Shown here piece by piece: positions 25,449 to 35,769 of a stretch of DNA of 64,000 nucleotides. The position numbers and the translations under genes were made by a program. Source of the DNA: Herbaspirillum chlorophenolicum (GTDB lineage Bacteria; Pseudomonadota; Gammaproteobacteria; Burkholderiales; Burkholderiaceae_D). The DNA lies in NCBI RefSeq assembly GCF_001189955.1, contig NZ_LFLT01000008.1, positions 90,210 to 154,209 on the forward strand, read 5' to 3'. Below the pieces are notes generated by a model, which saw only the letters and a program-made list of their open reading frames with translations, ran no database searches and was not told the DNA's origin. Numbering within the stretch: the first letter of the stretch is position 1; each line of letters begins with the position of its first letter.

Positions 25449-27476
25449 ATGGCCACGTCCACCGGTTCCGTCTCCACAGCCGCAGGACCTCTCGACGTTG
25501 CGACTTTGGTGAAGCAGCTGATGGCGGCTGAATCCAAATCGCGGTTGACCAATCTGACGAACAAGGCGAGCGCTTTCAACACGCTCATCTCCGCCTATGG
25601 CAATTTCAAGGGCGCCCTGACCACCTACCAGAGCGCCATCAAGGGCCTGAACACGGCCAGCTTCAGCTCGCAAAAGCCGACCGTCAGCAATGCCGGCACC
25701 GGCAGCAACCTGACCACCGATCCCTTCACCGCCGACGTCAATACCGACGAAACGACCAAGAAGATGGCGCAGAAGCTGAAATCGGGCGGTTTCCCCACCG
25801 GGAAGATCTTCAGCGCGGGCGACTCGATCGCGATCAAGGTCGGCACCGAGCAACCGACTTTCGTCACGCTCAAGGCCAATGCGACCCTGGCCGGCGTGCG
25901 CGATGCCATCAACGCCTCGAAGGCGGGCGTGACGGCTTCGATCGTCACCGACGGCAGCGGCGACCACCTGGTGCTGGAGTCCAATGCCGGCGGCACCGCC
26001 AACACCATCAAGATCACCGCCAACGGCAGCCTGGCCGACCTGAACTACAACCCGTCGTCGAACCAGCCGAGCGCGGTCACGCAAATCCAGGCGCCGCGCG
26101 ATGCGACCAAGGCCGCGTCCGGCAAATATACGGTCAGCGTGTCGCAGTTGGCGCAGGCGCAGAAGGTCAGTTCAACTGGCATCGCGCCGGGGACGACCTT
26201 CGAGAGCGGCGTGCTGGCGATCAAGACCGGCAACGGTTCGACCGCCATCATCAAGCCGCGCACCAACACCCTGGCCGGCGTGCGCGACGCCATCAACGCC
26301 AGCGATGCCGGCGTCAGCGCCGCCATTGTCAGCGACGGCAAGAACGACCACCTGGTCATCACTGCCAAGGACAGCGGCTCCGCCAACAACTTGCGCATCA
26401 CCGGCACCGGGAATTTCGCGGCGTTTTCCTTCGACCCCAGCGGCAAGCTGACCTCGCCGGGCGTGCCGGCCAGCCAGGCCTTCAACGCCGGCAACCTGAC
26501 CCTGCAGGTGGGCGGCAAGTCGATCGGCATCACCCCGACCGACCTCGATGGCAGCGGCTCTGTCGGCCTGAACGATGTCGCCGCCTCGATCAACGCCGCC
26601 AATGCCGGCGTCACGGCAAGCATCAGCAACGACGGCACGCAAGACCATCTGGTGCTCACGCCCACGGGCACCGACCCGGTGGCGCTCACCGGATCGCTGG
26701 ATTATGCGTTGCTGACCGGCAGCTCGATGGGCCAGTTGGCCAAGGCCCAGGACGCCACGCTGTCCATCGACGGCGTTACCGTCACCAGCACCAGCAACAA
26801 GGTGACCGACGCCATCTCGGGCGTGACGTTGAACCTGTCCAAGGTGACCACCGCAGCCGACAATTTCACGCTGTCGATCACCAACGACACCAGCGGCGTG
26901 AGCAGCGCGGCCAACACCTTCGTGTCGGCATACAACGCCCTGGTCAAGGCAGTCAATTCGCTGACCAAGCAGACGCCGTCGACCACCAAGGGAGAGGTCA
27001 ATAATTCGGCGCCGCTGGGCGCCGAATCTTCGGTCAAGAACGTCATGACGCAATTGCGCGGCGTGCTGATGACGTCCATGAGCGATGTCGCAGGTTCGAT
27101 CTCGTTGTCCCAGGTGGGTATCTCCTTCCAGAAGGACGGCACCCTGGCGCTCGACGCCGGCAAGCTGTCCAAGGTCACTACCCAGAACTTCGAGGGCGTG
27201 AGCAAACTTTTCACCTCAACCGATGGCGTCGTTCCCAAGCTGCAGAAGCTGATGGAAAGCCTCCTCGGTGACAACGGCATTGTCGCGTCCAAGTCCAAAG
27301 GCTTGCAGGACAGCCTGAAGGTCAATACCGACCAGCAGGCAGCGGTCAATGCGCGGCTGCTGACGCTGAAGGACACATACACCAACCAGTTCAACCGCCT
27401 CAACCTCACACTGTCGAACATGCAGTCGCGGCAGACCTACCTTACGCAGCAGTTGGCGAAACTGAACGCCAAGTAA
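25449..27476 (+). CDS. FliD-like flagellar hook-associated protein 2 (filament cap), orphan
   Basis: A 675-residue FliD-family protein. The N-terminal domain starts MATSTGSVSTAAGPLDVATL, followed by SRLTNLTNKASAFNTLISAY. The middle contains three related blocks near residues 140-200, 270-330 and 375-425, each with (L)AGVRDAINAS(K/D)AGV or ASINAANAGVTAS, the flagellin hook IN motif. The C-terminal FliD_C region includes NTFVSAYNALVKAVNSL and ends LTQQLAKLNAK. FliD pentamers cap the filament and help flagellin fold. AGGAGC precedes the start. No other flagellar gene lies nearby, so this is either an orphan paralogue or far from the main cluster. A perfect terminator follows. Confidence 0.87.
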   Translation: MATSTGSVSTAAGPLDVATLVKQLMAAESKSRLTNLTNKASAFNTLISAYGNFKGALTTYQSAIKGLNTASFSSQKPTVSNAGTGSNLTTDPFTADVNTDETTKKMAQKLKSGGFPTGKIFSAGDSIAIKVGTEQPTFVTLKANATLAGVRDAINASKAGVTASIVTDGSGDHLVLESNAGGTANTIKITANGSLADLNYNPSSNQPSAVTQIQAPRDATKAASGKYTVSVSQLAQAQKVSSTGIAPGTTFESGVLAIKTGNGSTAIIKPRTNTLAGVRDAINASDAGVSAAIVSDGKNDHLVITAKDSGSANNLRITGTGNFAAFSFDPSGKLTSPGVPASQAFNAGNLTLQVGGKSIGITPTDLDGSGSVGLNDVAASINAANAGVTASISNDGTQDHLVLTPTGTDPVALTGSLDYALLTGSSMGQLAKAQDATLSIDGVTVTSTSNKVTDAISGVTLNLSKVTTAADNFTLSITNDTSGVSSAANTFVSAYNALVKAVNSLTKQTPSTTKGEVNNSAPLGAESSVKNVMTQLRGVLMTSMSDVAGSISLSQVGISFQKDGTLALDAGKLSKVTTQNFEGVSKLFTSTDGVVPKLQKLMESLLGDNGIVASKSKGLQDSLKVNTDQQAAVNARLLTLKDTYTNQFNRLNLTLSNMQSRQTYLTQQLAKLNAK

Positions 27477-27490
27477 AAAACGGCGGCAAT

Positions 27491-27532
27491 AAAAAAGGGA
27501 CTCCGGCCAGCTTGGCCGGAGTCCCTTTTTTT
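27491..27532. terminator. Strong bidirectional terminator
   Basis: A perfect 13-bp stem, GGGACTCCGGCCA (27497-27509) and TGGCCGGAGTCCC (27513-27525), has a 3-base loop with an A6 run before and a T7 run after. It ends both the fliD-like gene and the convergent amino-sugar operon. Confidence 0.95.
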
Positions 27533-27547
27533 ATCGCTTGCCGTGGC

Positions 27548-28576
27548 TCAATTAGTCTTGGTCACCTTGTTGAGATGGCGCGGCTTATCCGCATCCATTC
27601 CCCGCGCCGCCGACAATTGCGCGGCCATCACATAGAACGCCTGGATGGCGACAATCGGATCGAGGTCGGGCGTGGTCGCCACCGGCAGCGTCAGGTCGCG
27701 CTGCGGGATATCGGCCGGGGCGGCCAGCAGTACCTTGGCGCCGCGATGGCGCATCTCGTCGGCCAACTGCACCATGCCGGCCTGGGTCGGTCCGCGGGTG
27801 GCGAACATGAGCAGCGGATATCCCTCATCGATCAGCGCCATCGGTCCGTGCTTGATCTCGGCGCCGCTGAAGGCTTCCGCCTGGATGGCGCAGGTTTCCT
27901 TGCATTTCAAGGCGGCTTCCAGCGCCAGCGGAAATCCGATGCCACGGCCCACCACCATGATGCGGTCGGTGGCGGCCAGCGCCCCGACGGCGGCTGACCA
28001 GTCGCTGTCCGCGGCCAGGCGCAGCGCGTCGGGCAGGCTGTCGATTCCGTGCAGAAACGCCGCATCGTCCTGCCAGTGGCCCGTCAGCAGTGCGCCGGCC
28101 ACCAGGCTGGCGATGAAGCTCTTGGTGGCGGCCACGCTGGTTTCCACGCCGGCATGCAAGGGAATGCTCCATTCGGCTGCCGCCGCCAGCGGCGAGGTTG
28201 CATCGTTGACCAGCGCCAGCGTGGTGGCCCCGCCGGCGCGGAAATAGCGGATCGGTTCGACCACGTCGGGGCTTTGGCCGGACTGCGAGATGGCGATGGC
28301 CAGCGCGTTCTTCGTCATCAGCGGCGCGCGGTTCAAGGTCACCAGCGACATCGGCAGCGAGGCGACGATATGGCCCAGCCGCGCCATGGTGAGATAGGCG
28401 CAATAGCCGGCGGCATGATCGGAACTGCCGCGCGCCACGGTGACGATGCCCGAGGGCGGCGTTGCGCGCAGCTGCTTGCCGAGTTCGGCGTAGCGTTCGC
28501 GTTCGCGCGTGACTTGCACGGCGACATAGTCGGCGGCCGAACGGGCCTCTTTGAGCATTTGTGACTCATCAGGCAT
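27548..28576 (-). CDS. SIS-domain glucosamine-6-phosphate deaminase-type enzyme (NagB-II/AgaS-like)
   Basis: A 342-residue protein with two SIS domains. It resembles the isomerase half of GlmS: VARGSSDHAAGYCAYL, ISQSGQSPDVVEPIRYF, GVETSVAATKSFIASL, FSGAEIKHGPMALI and the C-terminal HLNKVTKT. Lone SIS proteins of this type deaminate glucosamine-6-phosphate to fructose-6-phosphate. The position as last gene of an operon with NagA supports this role. Its start at 28576 overlaps the nagA stop by 8 bases, which implies coupled translation. Confidence 0.9.
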   Translation of the reverse strand: MPDESQMLKEARSAADYVAVQVTRERERYAELGKQLRATPPSGIVTVARGSSDHAAGYCAYLTMARLGHIVASLPMSLVTLNRAPLMTKNALAIAISQSGQSPDVVEPIRYFRAGGATTLALVNDATSPLAAAAEWSIPLHAGVETSVAATKSFIASLVAGALLTGHWQDDAAFLHGIDSLPDALRLAADSDWSAAVGALAATDRIMVVGRGIGFPLALEAALKCKETCAIQAEAFSGAEIKHGPMALIDEGYPLLMFATRGPTQAGMVQLADEMRHRGAKVLLAAPADIPQRDLTLPVATTPDLDPIVAIQAFYVMAAQLSAARGMDADKPRHLNKVTKTN

Positions 28577-29696
28577 GAGCGAGGTCAATCTCTTCTCCTT
28601 CCACATAAACGGCCTTCAAGGCGAACTGGCGATCCAGCACCACGACATCGGCATGGCAGCCTGCGCTGAGCCGGCCGCGGTCATCCAGGCCGAGGTAATC
28701 GGCCGGATAGGTCGAGGTGCGCAGCGATGCTTCCGACACGTCCAGCCCCAGCGAGACCAGGTTGCGCAGCGCCTGGTCCATGGTCAGGATGCTGCCCGCC
28801 AGGGTGCCGTCGGCCAGCCGCACGCCGCCGGCGCATTTGTGCACCACCTGGCGGCCCAGCGTGTAGTCGCCGTCGGGCATGCCGGCGGCGGCGGTGGAGT
28901 CGGTCACGCAATACAGGCGCGGGATGGCGCGCAGCGCGGCGCGGATGGCGCCGGGGTGCACGTGCAGCAGGTCGGGAATCAGCTCGGCATATTTTGCGTG
29001 CGCCAGCGCCGCGCCGGCCATGCCGGGCTCGCGGTGGTGGAAGCCGCTCATGGCGTTGAACAGGTGGGTGAAGCCGGAGGCGCCATGTGCCAGCGCGGCG
29101 ACACCGTCGTCGTAGCTGCCCAGCGTGTGGCCGATCTGTACCTTCAGGCCGCGGTTGGCCAGCTTGCAGACCAGCTTCAGGTGGCCGTCGACTTCGGGGG
29201 CGATGGTGATCAGCTTGAGCGGCGCCAGGCTGTTGAGGTAATCGACCTGCTCCAGCGACGCTTCGATGGCGAAGTCGGGCTGCGCACCCAGTTTTCCGGG
29301 GTTGATGTAGGGACCTTCCAGGTGCACGCCGAGGATGCGCGCACGGCCGCGGGCTCGTTCTGCGCAGGCCGCGCCGACTGCCTTGAGCGCGCTTTCCAGT
29401 TCGTTCAGCGGCGCCGTCATGGTGGTGGCCAGCAGGCTGGTGGTGCCGTGCCGCGCATGCAGGCGGGTGATGGCGGCTACCGCATCGCCGCCTTCCATCA
29501 CATCGCGCCCGCCGCCGCCATGCACGTGCAGGTCGATGAAGCCCGGCAGGATGTAATCGCCTTCATCGATCAGGCGCGGTTCACGCCGCAGCGGCCGGCC
29601 TTCGATCGAGCGGATGCGCTCGTCGAAGACGATCTCGCCGCTGACCCAGCCCTGGGGTGTCAGCACATTGCCATGGATATTCTTGATGGTGTTCAT
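28569..29696 (-). CDS. nagA: N-acetylglucosamine-6-phosphate deacetylase
   Basis: A 375-residue metal-dependent amidohydrolase. LPGFIDLHVHGGGGRDVMEG carries the first metal-site motif, LGVHLEGPYINPGKLGA holds the metal-binding Glu, IGHTLGSYDDG and FTHLFNAMSGFHHREPG carry later His ligands, and the catalytic Asp is in YCVTDSTAAAGMPDG. It removes acetate from GlcNAc-6-P to give GlcN-6-P for the next enzyme. The start at 29696 follows GGGAGTG and lies 4 bases from the kinase stop. The frame is open to 29819, but that part overlaps the kinase gene. Confidence 0.95.
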   Translation of the reverse strand: MNTIKNIHGNVLTPQGWVSGEIVFDERIRSIEGRPLRREPRLIDEGDYILPGFIDLHVHGGGGRDVMEGGDAVAAITRLHARHGTTSLLATTMTAPLNELESALKAVGAACAERARGRARILGVHLEGPYINPGKLGAQPDFAIEASLEQVDYLNSLAPLKLITIAPEVDGHLKLVCKLANRGLKVQIGHTLGSYDDGVAALAHGASGFTHLFNAMSGFHHREPGMAGAALAHAKYAELIPDLLHVHPGAIRAALRAIPRLYCVTDSTAAAGMPDGDYTLGRQVVHKCAGGVRLADGTLAGSILTMDQALRNLVSLGLDVSEASLRTSTYPADYLGLDDRGRLSAGCHADVVVLDRQFALKAVYVEGEEIDLAHA

Positions 29697-29700
29697 GGTG

Positions 29701-30648
29701 TCACTCCCTGGAGGATTGCAAGGCTTGCAGGACCAGAAGCAAAGCGCCGTCTGCGGCATCGGCTGAAGCGGCGACGACGCGCTGCCGCAGCCCGGAAGAG
29801 AGATAGCCGTCCAGTGCACCGGCCAGTCCGCCGCATAGCGCCAGCGGCAGGCGCTGCTGCGGGTCGAGCGCGCCGGCCATCAGCTCGATTTCATCGGCCG
29901 CCGCTTGCATGATGGCACGGGCAGCACCGTCGTTGTCCGCATGCGCCACCACCAGCCGCGCCAGGCGGGCGAAGGCGGCCTGGTCGGCTTGCGACAGCCA
30001 GGCCAGCACGGTCTCGCGTTCGCTGCGTCCACTGGCGGTGGGCAATTCGCTTGCGCAGAACGCCAGCACCGCCTCGGCCAGCGGGCCGCGCACGGCACGG
30101 CCATCGATCGCGTGCTGCGTGTGGTGGATGGCGCGCATGCCCATCCAGGCGCCGCTGGCGTCGTCGCCGGAAGGGAAGCCCCAGCCGTCGACCATGCGCT
30201 GGCGGCCATCGATGTCAGCGGCGATGCCGATGGTGCCGGTGCCCACGGCGATCACCGCACCGGGCTTGCCCTGATGCGCGCCGAGCAGGGTGGTGATGCC
30301 GTCGGTGACGGCTTGCAGCATGCCGAAGGCCGGCGCCGTGGCGTGGAAATCGGCTGCCCATTGCGCCACGTTATAGCCGGCGATGCCGACGCCCACCGCC
30401 AGTTGCGATAGCGGCGGTATCGCATGGCCGGCATGGCCGAATGCCTGTTCGATGGCCGGCACGATGATGCGCCATGCCGCCTCGGCGCCATTGCGCAAGG
30501 CCGAGCCGGAGCCGGCCGCTTCGGCCAGCACGCGGCCATCGGCCGTGGCGATGCGCACCAGGGTCTTGGTGCCGCCGCCATCCACGCCGACCAGATAGGC
30601 AATGGCGGCGCTGGCGGAAGTGGCGGCGTGGGAGGAGGAGGTATTCAT
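29701..30648 (-). CDS. BadF/BadG-family N-acetylglucosamine-type kinase
   Basis: A 315-residue ASKHA-fold sugar kinase. YLVGVDGGGTKTLVRIA is the phosphate-1 loop, VGTGTIGIAADIDG the phosphate-2 loop, and LALCGGLAGAL part of the adenosine-binding region; GWGFPSGDDASGAWMG is typical of the BadF/BadG/BcrA group to which human NAGK and bacterial glucosamine kinases belong. It should phosphorylate GlcNAc (or glucosamine) at C6 after ABC uptake, since no PTS gene is present. Start at 30648, with GAGGTG upstream, 16 bases after the ATPase stop. Confidence 0.9.
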   Translation of the reverse strand: MNTSSSHAATSASAAIAYLVGVDGGGTKTLVRIATADGRVLAEAAGSGSALRNGAEAAWRIIVPAIEQAFGHAGHAIPPLSQLAVGVGIAGYNVAQWAADFHATAPAFGMLQAVTDGITTLLGAHQGKPGAVIAVGTGTIGIAADIDGRQRMVDGWGFPSGDDASGAWMGMRAIHHTQHAIDGRAVRGPLAEAVLAFCASELPTASGRSERETVLAWLSQADQAAFARLARLVVAHADNDGAARAIMQAAADEIELMAGALDPQQRLPLALCGGLAGALDGYLSSGLRQRVVAASADAADGALLLVLQALQSSRE

Positions 30649-30664
30649 GGCGGCAGCAAGCACC

Positions 30665-31789
<1,125 letters not shown>

Positions 31790-31807
31790 GTTCAATCCAG
31801 TGTGGGT

Positions 31808-32716
31808 TTATTTGACGGCGCCGGCGGTCAGGCCGCGGATCAGCTGGCGCGAGAACGCGACGTACAGCAGCAGGATCGGTATTACTGCCATCGACAGCGC
31901 CGCCAGCACCGAATTCCAGTCGGTGGCGTACTGGCCGATGAATTGCTGCACGCCCAGCGTGACGGTGCGGGTCTCGTCGCCGGGCGCCAGGATCAGCGGG
32001 AACCACAGGTCGTTCCAGGCTGGGATCATGGTGAACACCGCCACCGTCGCGATGGCCGGGCGGAGCAGCGGCAGGATTACCTGGAAGAAGATGGCGATCT
32101 CGCCCACGCCGTCGCAGCGCGCGGCATCCTTCAGTTCGGACGGGATCTGGCGGATGAACTCGGACAGGATCATCACCGCCAGCGGCAGGCCTTGCGCGGT
32201 ATAGACCAGGATCAGCGCGGTGCGCGTATTGATGAGGTCCAGCGCCACCACCAGTTGCAGGATAGAGACCGTGCCCAGGCGGATCGGGATCATGATGCCG
32301 ATGGCCAGGAAGAAGTTGAGGAAGTGGTTGCCGGGGAATTTATATTCCGACAGCGCCCAGCCGGCCATGGCGCCGAACAGCACGATCAGCACCAGCGAGC
32401 CCAGGGTGACCGTCAGGCTGTTGCCGAAGTAAAGCAGGAAGTGGGTGCCGGAGAGCACCTTCTGGAAACCGACCAGGGTCAGCGTGTCGGCAGTGGGCAG
32501 CGCCATCGGGCCGTCGAAGATGGCGCTGCGGGTCTTGACCGAATTGATCAGGATCAGCGCGATCGGGAACAGCGCGATCACCGCGTAGATGCACAGCACC
32601 AGGTGCACCCACAGGTGGCCGATGGGGCCGAAGCTGCGCTGCATCAGTGTCGGTCCGGCCGGCGAGGCGGGCAAGACGGAGCCGGCGTAGGAAGCGGAAG
32701 AAGGGGAAGAGGGCAT
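31808..32716 (-). CDS. Sugar ABC transporter permease, MalG type
   Basis: A 302-residue inner-membrane permease with about six helices. The EAA-loop that docks the ATPase is seen in FIRQIPSELKDAARCDGVGE followed by ILPLLRPAI. The first 30 residues are cytoplasmic and low in complexity (SSPSSASYAGS). GAGGAT precedes the ATG at 32716, 16 bases after the stop of the partner permease. Part of the amino-sugar importer. Confidence 0.93.
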   Translation of the reverse strand: MPSSPSSASYAGSVLPASPAGPTLMQRSFGPIGHLWVHLVLCIYAVIALFPIALILINSVKTRSAIFDGPMALPTADTLTLVGFQKVLSGTHFLLYFGNSLTVTLGSLVLIVLFGAMAGWALSEYKFPGNHFLNFFLAIGIMIPIRLGTVSILQLVVALDLINTRTALILVYTAQGLPLAVMILSEFIRQIPSELKDAARCDGVGEIAIFFQVILPLLRPAIATVAVFTMIPAWNDLWFPLILAPGDETRTVTLGVQQFIGQYATDWNSVLAALSMAVIPILLLYVAFSRQLIRGLTAGAVK

Positions 32717-32732
32717 CGGGGTATCCTCGCGC

Positions 32733-33647
32733 TCACAGCGCATAGCGGGTCAGCCTGCGCTGTACCAGATAGAAGTACGTACCCACGCCGGCCAGGATGA
32801 TCAGGAACATCAGCGTGGCCACTGCGGCGCCCATGGTCGGGCTGCCGATCTGCGCCTGGTAGCCGAAGAAGGTGCGGTAGAAATAGGTGCCCAGCAGGTC
32901 GGCCGAATAATTGGGCCCGGCCAGCGCGCCCTTGACCGAATAGATCAGGTCGAAGGCGTTGAAGTTGGCGACGAAGGTAAGGATGGTCACCAGCCCCAGC
33001 GTCGGATAGATCAGCGGCAGCTTGATCTGCCAGAAGATGCGCATGGAGGAGGCTCCCTCGGCATGTGCGGCTTCCAGCACTTCTTCAGGCACTGCCAGCA
33101 AGGCCGCGTAGATCAGCATCATGGGGATGCCGATGTATTGCCACACCGAGATCAGCGACAGCGTCACCAGTGCGGTCGATTCCTGGCCCAGCCAGGGGCC
33201 GAACCAGTCGGCCAGGCCAACCAGTCCCATCAGTTTTTCTCCCACGCCCCACAGCGGCGAGAGGATCAGTTGCCAGATGAAGCCGATGATCACCACCGAC
33301 AGCAGCGTGGGCAGGAAGATCAGCGTGCGATAGGTGCGTGCGCCGCGCAGGCCCTTCAAGCTGAACAGTGTTGCCAGCAGCAGGCCGATCGGGTTTTGCA
33401 GCGCCATGTGCATGCCGAAGAACTTGATGTTGTTCCACATCGCATTCCAAAAGGCAGCCGACCAGTCGGGGTCGAACAGGATGGTGCGGTAGTTGTCGAG
33501 GCCGACGAAGCTGGTCACGCCCGCATCGTTGCTGGTGTAGAAGCCCAGGCGCAGCGTATCGGCCAGGGGCAGGGCGCTGAACATGGAATAAATGAGGACG
33601 GCAGGCGCGAGAAATACCACGAGCTGCCAGGCGCGGACTTTTTTCAC
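32733..33647 (-). CDS. Sugar ABC transporter permease, MalF type
   Basis: A 304-residue permease with about six helices, starting KKVRAWQLVVFLAPAVLIY. The EAA-loop is in VPEEVLEAAHAEGASSMRIF followed by IKLPLIYPTLG. Translation starts at GTG 33647 with AGGAGAC upstream; no ATG is suitably placed. It pairs with the MalG-type permease that follows. Confidence 0.93.
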   Translation of the reverse strand: MKKVRAWQLVVFLAPAVLIYSMFSALPLADTLRLGFYTSNDAGVTSFVGLDNYRTILFDPDWSAAFWNAMWNNIKFFGMHMALQNPIGLLLATLFSLKGLRGARTYRTLIFLPTLLSVVIIGFIWQLILSPLWGVGEKLMGLVGLADWFGPWLGQESTALVTLSLISVWQYIGIPMMLIYAALLAVPEEVLEAAHAEGASSMRIFWQIKLPLIYPTLGLVTILTFVANFNAFDLIYSVKGALAGPNYSADLLGTYFYRTFFGYQAQIGSPTMGAAVATLMFLIILAGVGTYFYLVQRRLTRYAL

Positions 33648-33733
33648 TGCGTCTCCTGAGAGGGATATCGAGGGATGGAACCGGACTGGCGTCTTGGTGC
33701 GCCAATATCCGGCCTCCCTTTTGTTTTTGTATC

Positions 33734-33770
33734 AGGCCATACCGCTTCCAGAAGTGGCATGGGCCTCATG
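33734..33770 (-). promoter_or_regulatory. Possible intercistronic hairpin after the binding-protein gene
   Basis: AGGCCATACC (33734-33743) can pair with GGCATGGGCCT (33756-33766) with one mismatch and a bulge. It lies in the 131-base gap between binding protein and permease. Such hairpins often protect the binding-protein mRNA or reduce read-through, so that the binding protein is made in excess. No T-run follows. Confidence 0.35.
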
Positions 33771-33778
33771 ACATCCGC

Positions 33779-35065
33779 TTATTGTTGCGGCTTGTACCAC
33801 TTGGCGAAGCCAGCCTGGATCTTGGCGGCGGCATCCTTGGGCGCCAGCTTGCCGTTGAGCACCTGGGCGTTGACGTTCCACATCTCGTTTTCCATGCTCG
33901 GCGTGCCGCGGTTGAGGATCTGCGAGTTGACGCGGATGGTCGATGCGCAGCCCTTGCGCCAGGACAGCATCTGCTTGGCGATCGGGTCTTTCACCGAGAT
34001 CAGGTGGTTCGACAGCGAGAAGAAGCCGGTGACCTTGTTGGTGTAGAGGTCGGCGAACTCCTGCGAACCCAGCCACGCCAGGAACTTGTAGGCGTCTTCC
34101 TTGTTCTTGGATTTCTTGTTGATGCCCATGCCGATGTCGTTGTGGTCGGAGATGTAGCAGGCATCGCCGGCCTTGGGCACTGGCGGCGGGAAGGCGCCCA
34201 TGTCCAGCTTGCCGTTGAAGTAGGCGATGTCCCAGGAGCCGGCCGGGTATACCGCGCCGCGGCCCAATGCAAACATGTTCTGGCTGTCGCTATAGGTTTG
34301 CGCCGATGCGCCCTTGGGCAGGTAATGGCCCAGCTTGGCCTCATACTCCCAGGCCGCCACGAATTGCGGGTCGGTGAACTTGGCTTTGCCGGAGATGAGC
34401 GCCTTGCGGCCTTCCTCGCCCTTCCAGTAATTGGGGCCGATGCCGGTGAACAGCACCTGGTGCGATTCCCACTGCTCGGAGGTGCCCATCACCAGCGGCG
34501 CGTACTTGCCATTGGCCTTGACGGTGTCGAGCAGCTTGAAGAACTCGGCCTCGGTCTTGGGCGGCTCCAGGTTCAGTTCCTTGAAGATCTTGGTGTTGTA
34601 GAAGAAGCCGTGGATCACCGAAGCGATCGGCATGCAGAAGGTGTCTTTGCCGTCATCGGTCTGCCAGGCGGTCTTGGCTGCCGGCGCGAAGAATTCCATG
34701 CCGGGCTTGCCGTCCAGCTTTTCCAGATGGCCCTTGTTGTACAGCGAGAGCGACACGTCGAACGGGCGGCAGGCCACCAGGTCGCCGGCAGTGCCGCCGG
34801 CCAGGCGTGCGGCCAGGCTGGAGTCGTATTCGGTAGGCGCGGTCGGCGAGAACTTCACGGTGATGCCGGGGTTCTGTTTCTGGAAGGCGGGGATCAGTAC
34901 GGTTTCCCACAACTGCAGGTCATCCACGCGCCAGCTTTCGATGGTGAGTGTGCCTGCCTGCGCATGGCCGCCAATGGACAGCGCCAATGCGGCTGCCGTG
35001 GCCAGCGTGGCCGCAGCGCGTTTCATGAAGGGAATGACTGCGTCGGTCTGTTGCTTGGTTTGCAT
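33779..35065 (-). CDS. Sugar ABC transporter substrate-binding protein (CUT1 family)
   Basis: A 428-residue periplasmic binding protein. The signal peptide is in KRAAATLATAAALALSIGG, ending AQAG. The mature part shows the CUT1 pattern: LTIESWRVDDLQLWETVLIP, NPGITVKFSP, GTAGDLVACRPF and KFLAWLGSQEFADLY. AGGAGACAC precedes the ATG at 35065. As first gene of an operon with kinase, NagA and deaminase, its ligand is probably GlcNAc or a chitin fragment; this is inferred from context. Confidence 0.93.
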   Translation of the reverse strand: MQTKQQTDAVIPFMKRAAATLATAAALALSIGGHAQAGTLTIESWRVDDLQLWETVLIPAFQKQNPGITVKFSPTAPTEYDSSLAARLAGGTAGDLVACRPFDVSLSLYNKGHLEKLDGKPGMEFFAPAAKTAWQTDDGKDTFCMPIASVIHGFFYNTKIFKELNLEPPKTEAEFFKLLDTVKANGKYAPLVMGTSEQWESHQVLFTGIGPNYWKGEEGRKALISGKAKFTDPQFVAAWEYEAKLGHYLPKGASAQTYSDSQNMFALGRGAVYPAGSWDIAYFNGKLDMGAFPPPVPKAGDACYISDHNDIGMGINKKSKNKEDAYKFLAWLGSQEFADLYTNKVTGFFSLSNHLISVKDPIAKQMLSWRKGCASTIRVNSQILNRGTPSMENEMWNVNAQVLNGKLAPKDAAAKIQAGFAKWYKPQQ

Positions 35066-35431
35066 CGTGTGTCTCCTGGCTTTATTGGCTGTTAGTCGCT
35101 CTTGCCTATCGGGATAGTGCGGCCCGGCAACCGGCAATGAGGTGCGCGATGACAGTGGGCAGCGGCGCGACAGTAGCACTGCACCGCATGTGATGCGAGC
35201 TTGGTGCGGCAGGCGCCGGTAATGGCGTAAGATGCTGATTTAAATGGGAAAAATAAGAAACGGCACCAGCGTGCCAATTACATATCCTTACAGGCTGGGA
35301 AAGGGCTGCGGCGGCCTCTGCTCGCTATGCAAGCCCATCGGCGAATGTGAGCGTGGCGCGCACCGGTCAAGCTAAAGAAAGAAAACATTACATTTCTTAA
35401 CAAGAGATGAATTGAATTAATGTTTTTATCT
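35066..35431. promoter_or_regulatory. Upstream region of the amino-sugar operon
   Basis: About 365 bases with no gene. It must contain the leftward promoter of the seven-gene operon. TTACA occurs at 35278 and 35288, a 10-base spacing; I do not consider it a firm operator. The distal part next to the inverted-repeat element is AT-rich. Confidence 0.5.
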
Positions 35432-35699
35432 AGGGCCTGTTGATATTGAATTTGCGAGATGCGTTGCCCCCAGAAGGTGGGGTGGCAAGGCGCCCGGTCT
35501 GACTGGTGGTGGCCCCACCAGTCAGACCGGGCAACGCGGCCAGCGCGCCTTCTGGGGGCAACCCTCCGGGAACGGCCATCAGGCGTCGCCTGCCGTTGTT
35601 GTGGCTCCTTGCCGTAGCACCGCTACGACGCGTCGCCACGCCTAGGCAGACAACGCCTGATGACCGTTCGCACTCGCAAATTCAATATCAACAGGCCCT
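35432..35699. repeat. 268-bp palindromic element with perfect 27-bp terminal inverted repeats
   Basis: The left end (35432-35458) begins AGGGCCTGTTGATATTGAA and is the exact reverse complement of the right end (35673-35699). Nested inside are a 15-bp inverted repeat (35463-35477 with 35548-35562, GTTGCCCCCAGAAGG), an 18-bp one (35492-35509 with 35515-35532, GCCCGGTCTGACTGGTGG) and CATCAGGCG/CGCCTGATG. No transposase frame and no clear target duplication are present. It resembles a MITE or large intergenic repeat that could fold into a branched structure. Confidence 0.88.
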
Positions 35700-35769
35700 G
35701 GCCGCTGCAAATTGCAGCGCGGCAGTCGCCGGGCTATAGTCTTTCCCGGTTTGGAGGCACACGGACATA

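Noticed and set aside
35432..35699. Insertion sequence
   Set aside because: The ends look like terminal inverted repeats, but no transposase fragment and no target duplication can be seen, so it is called a repeat element only.
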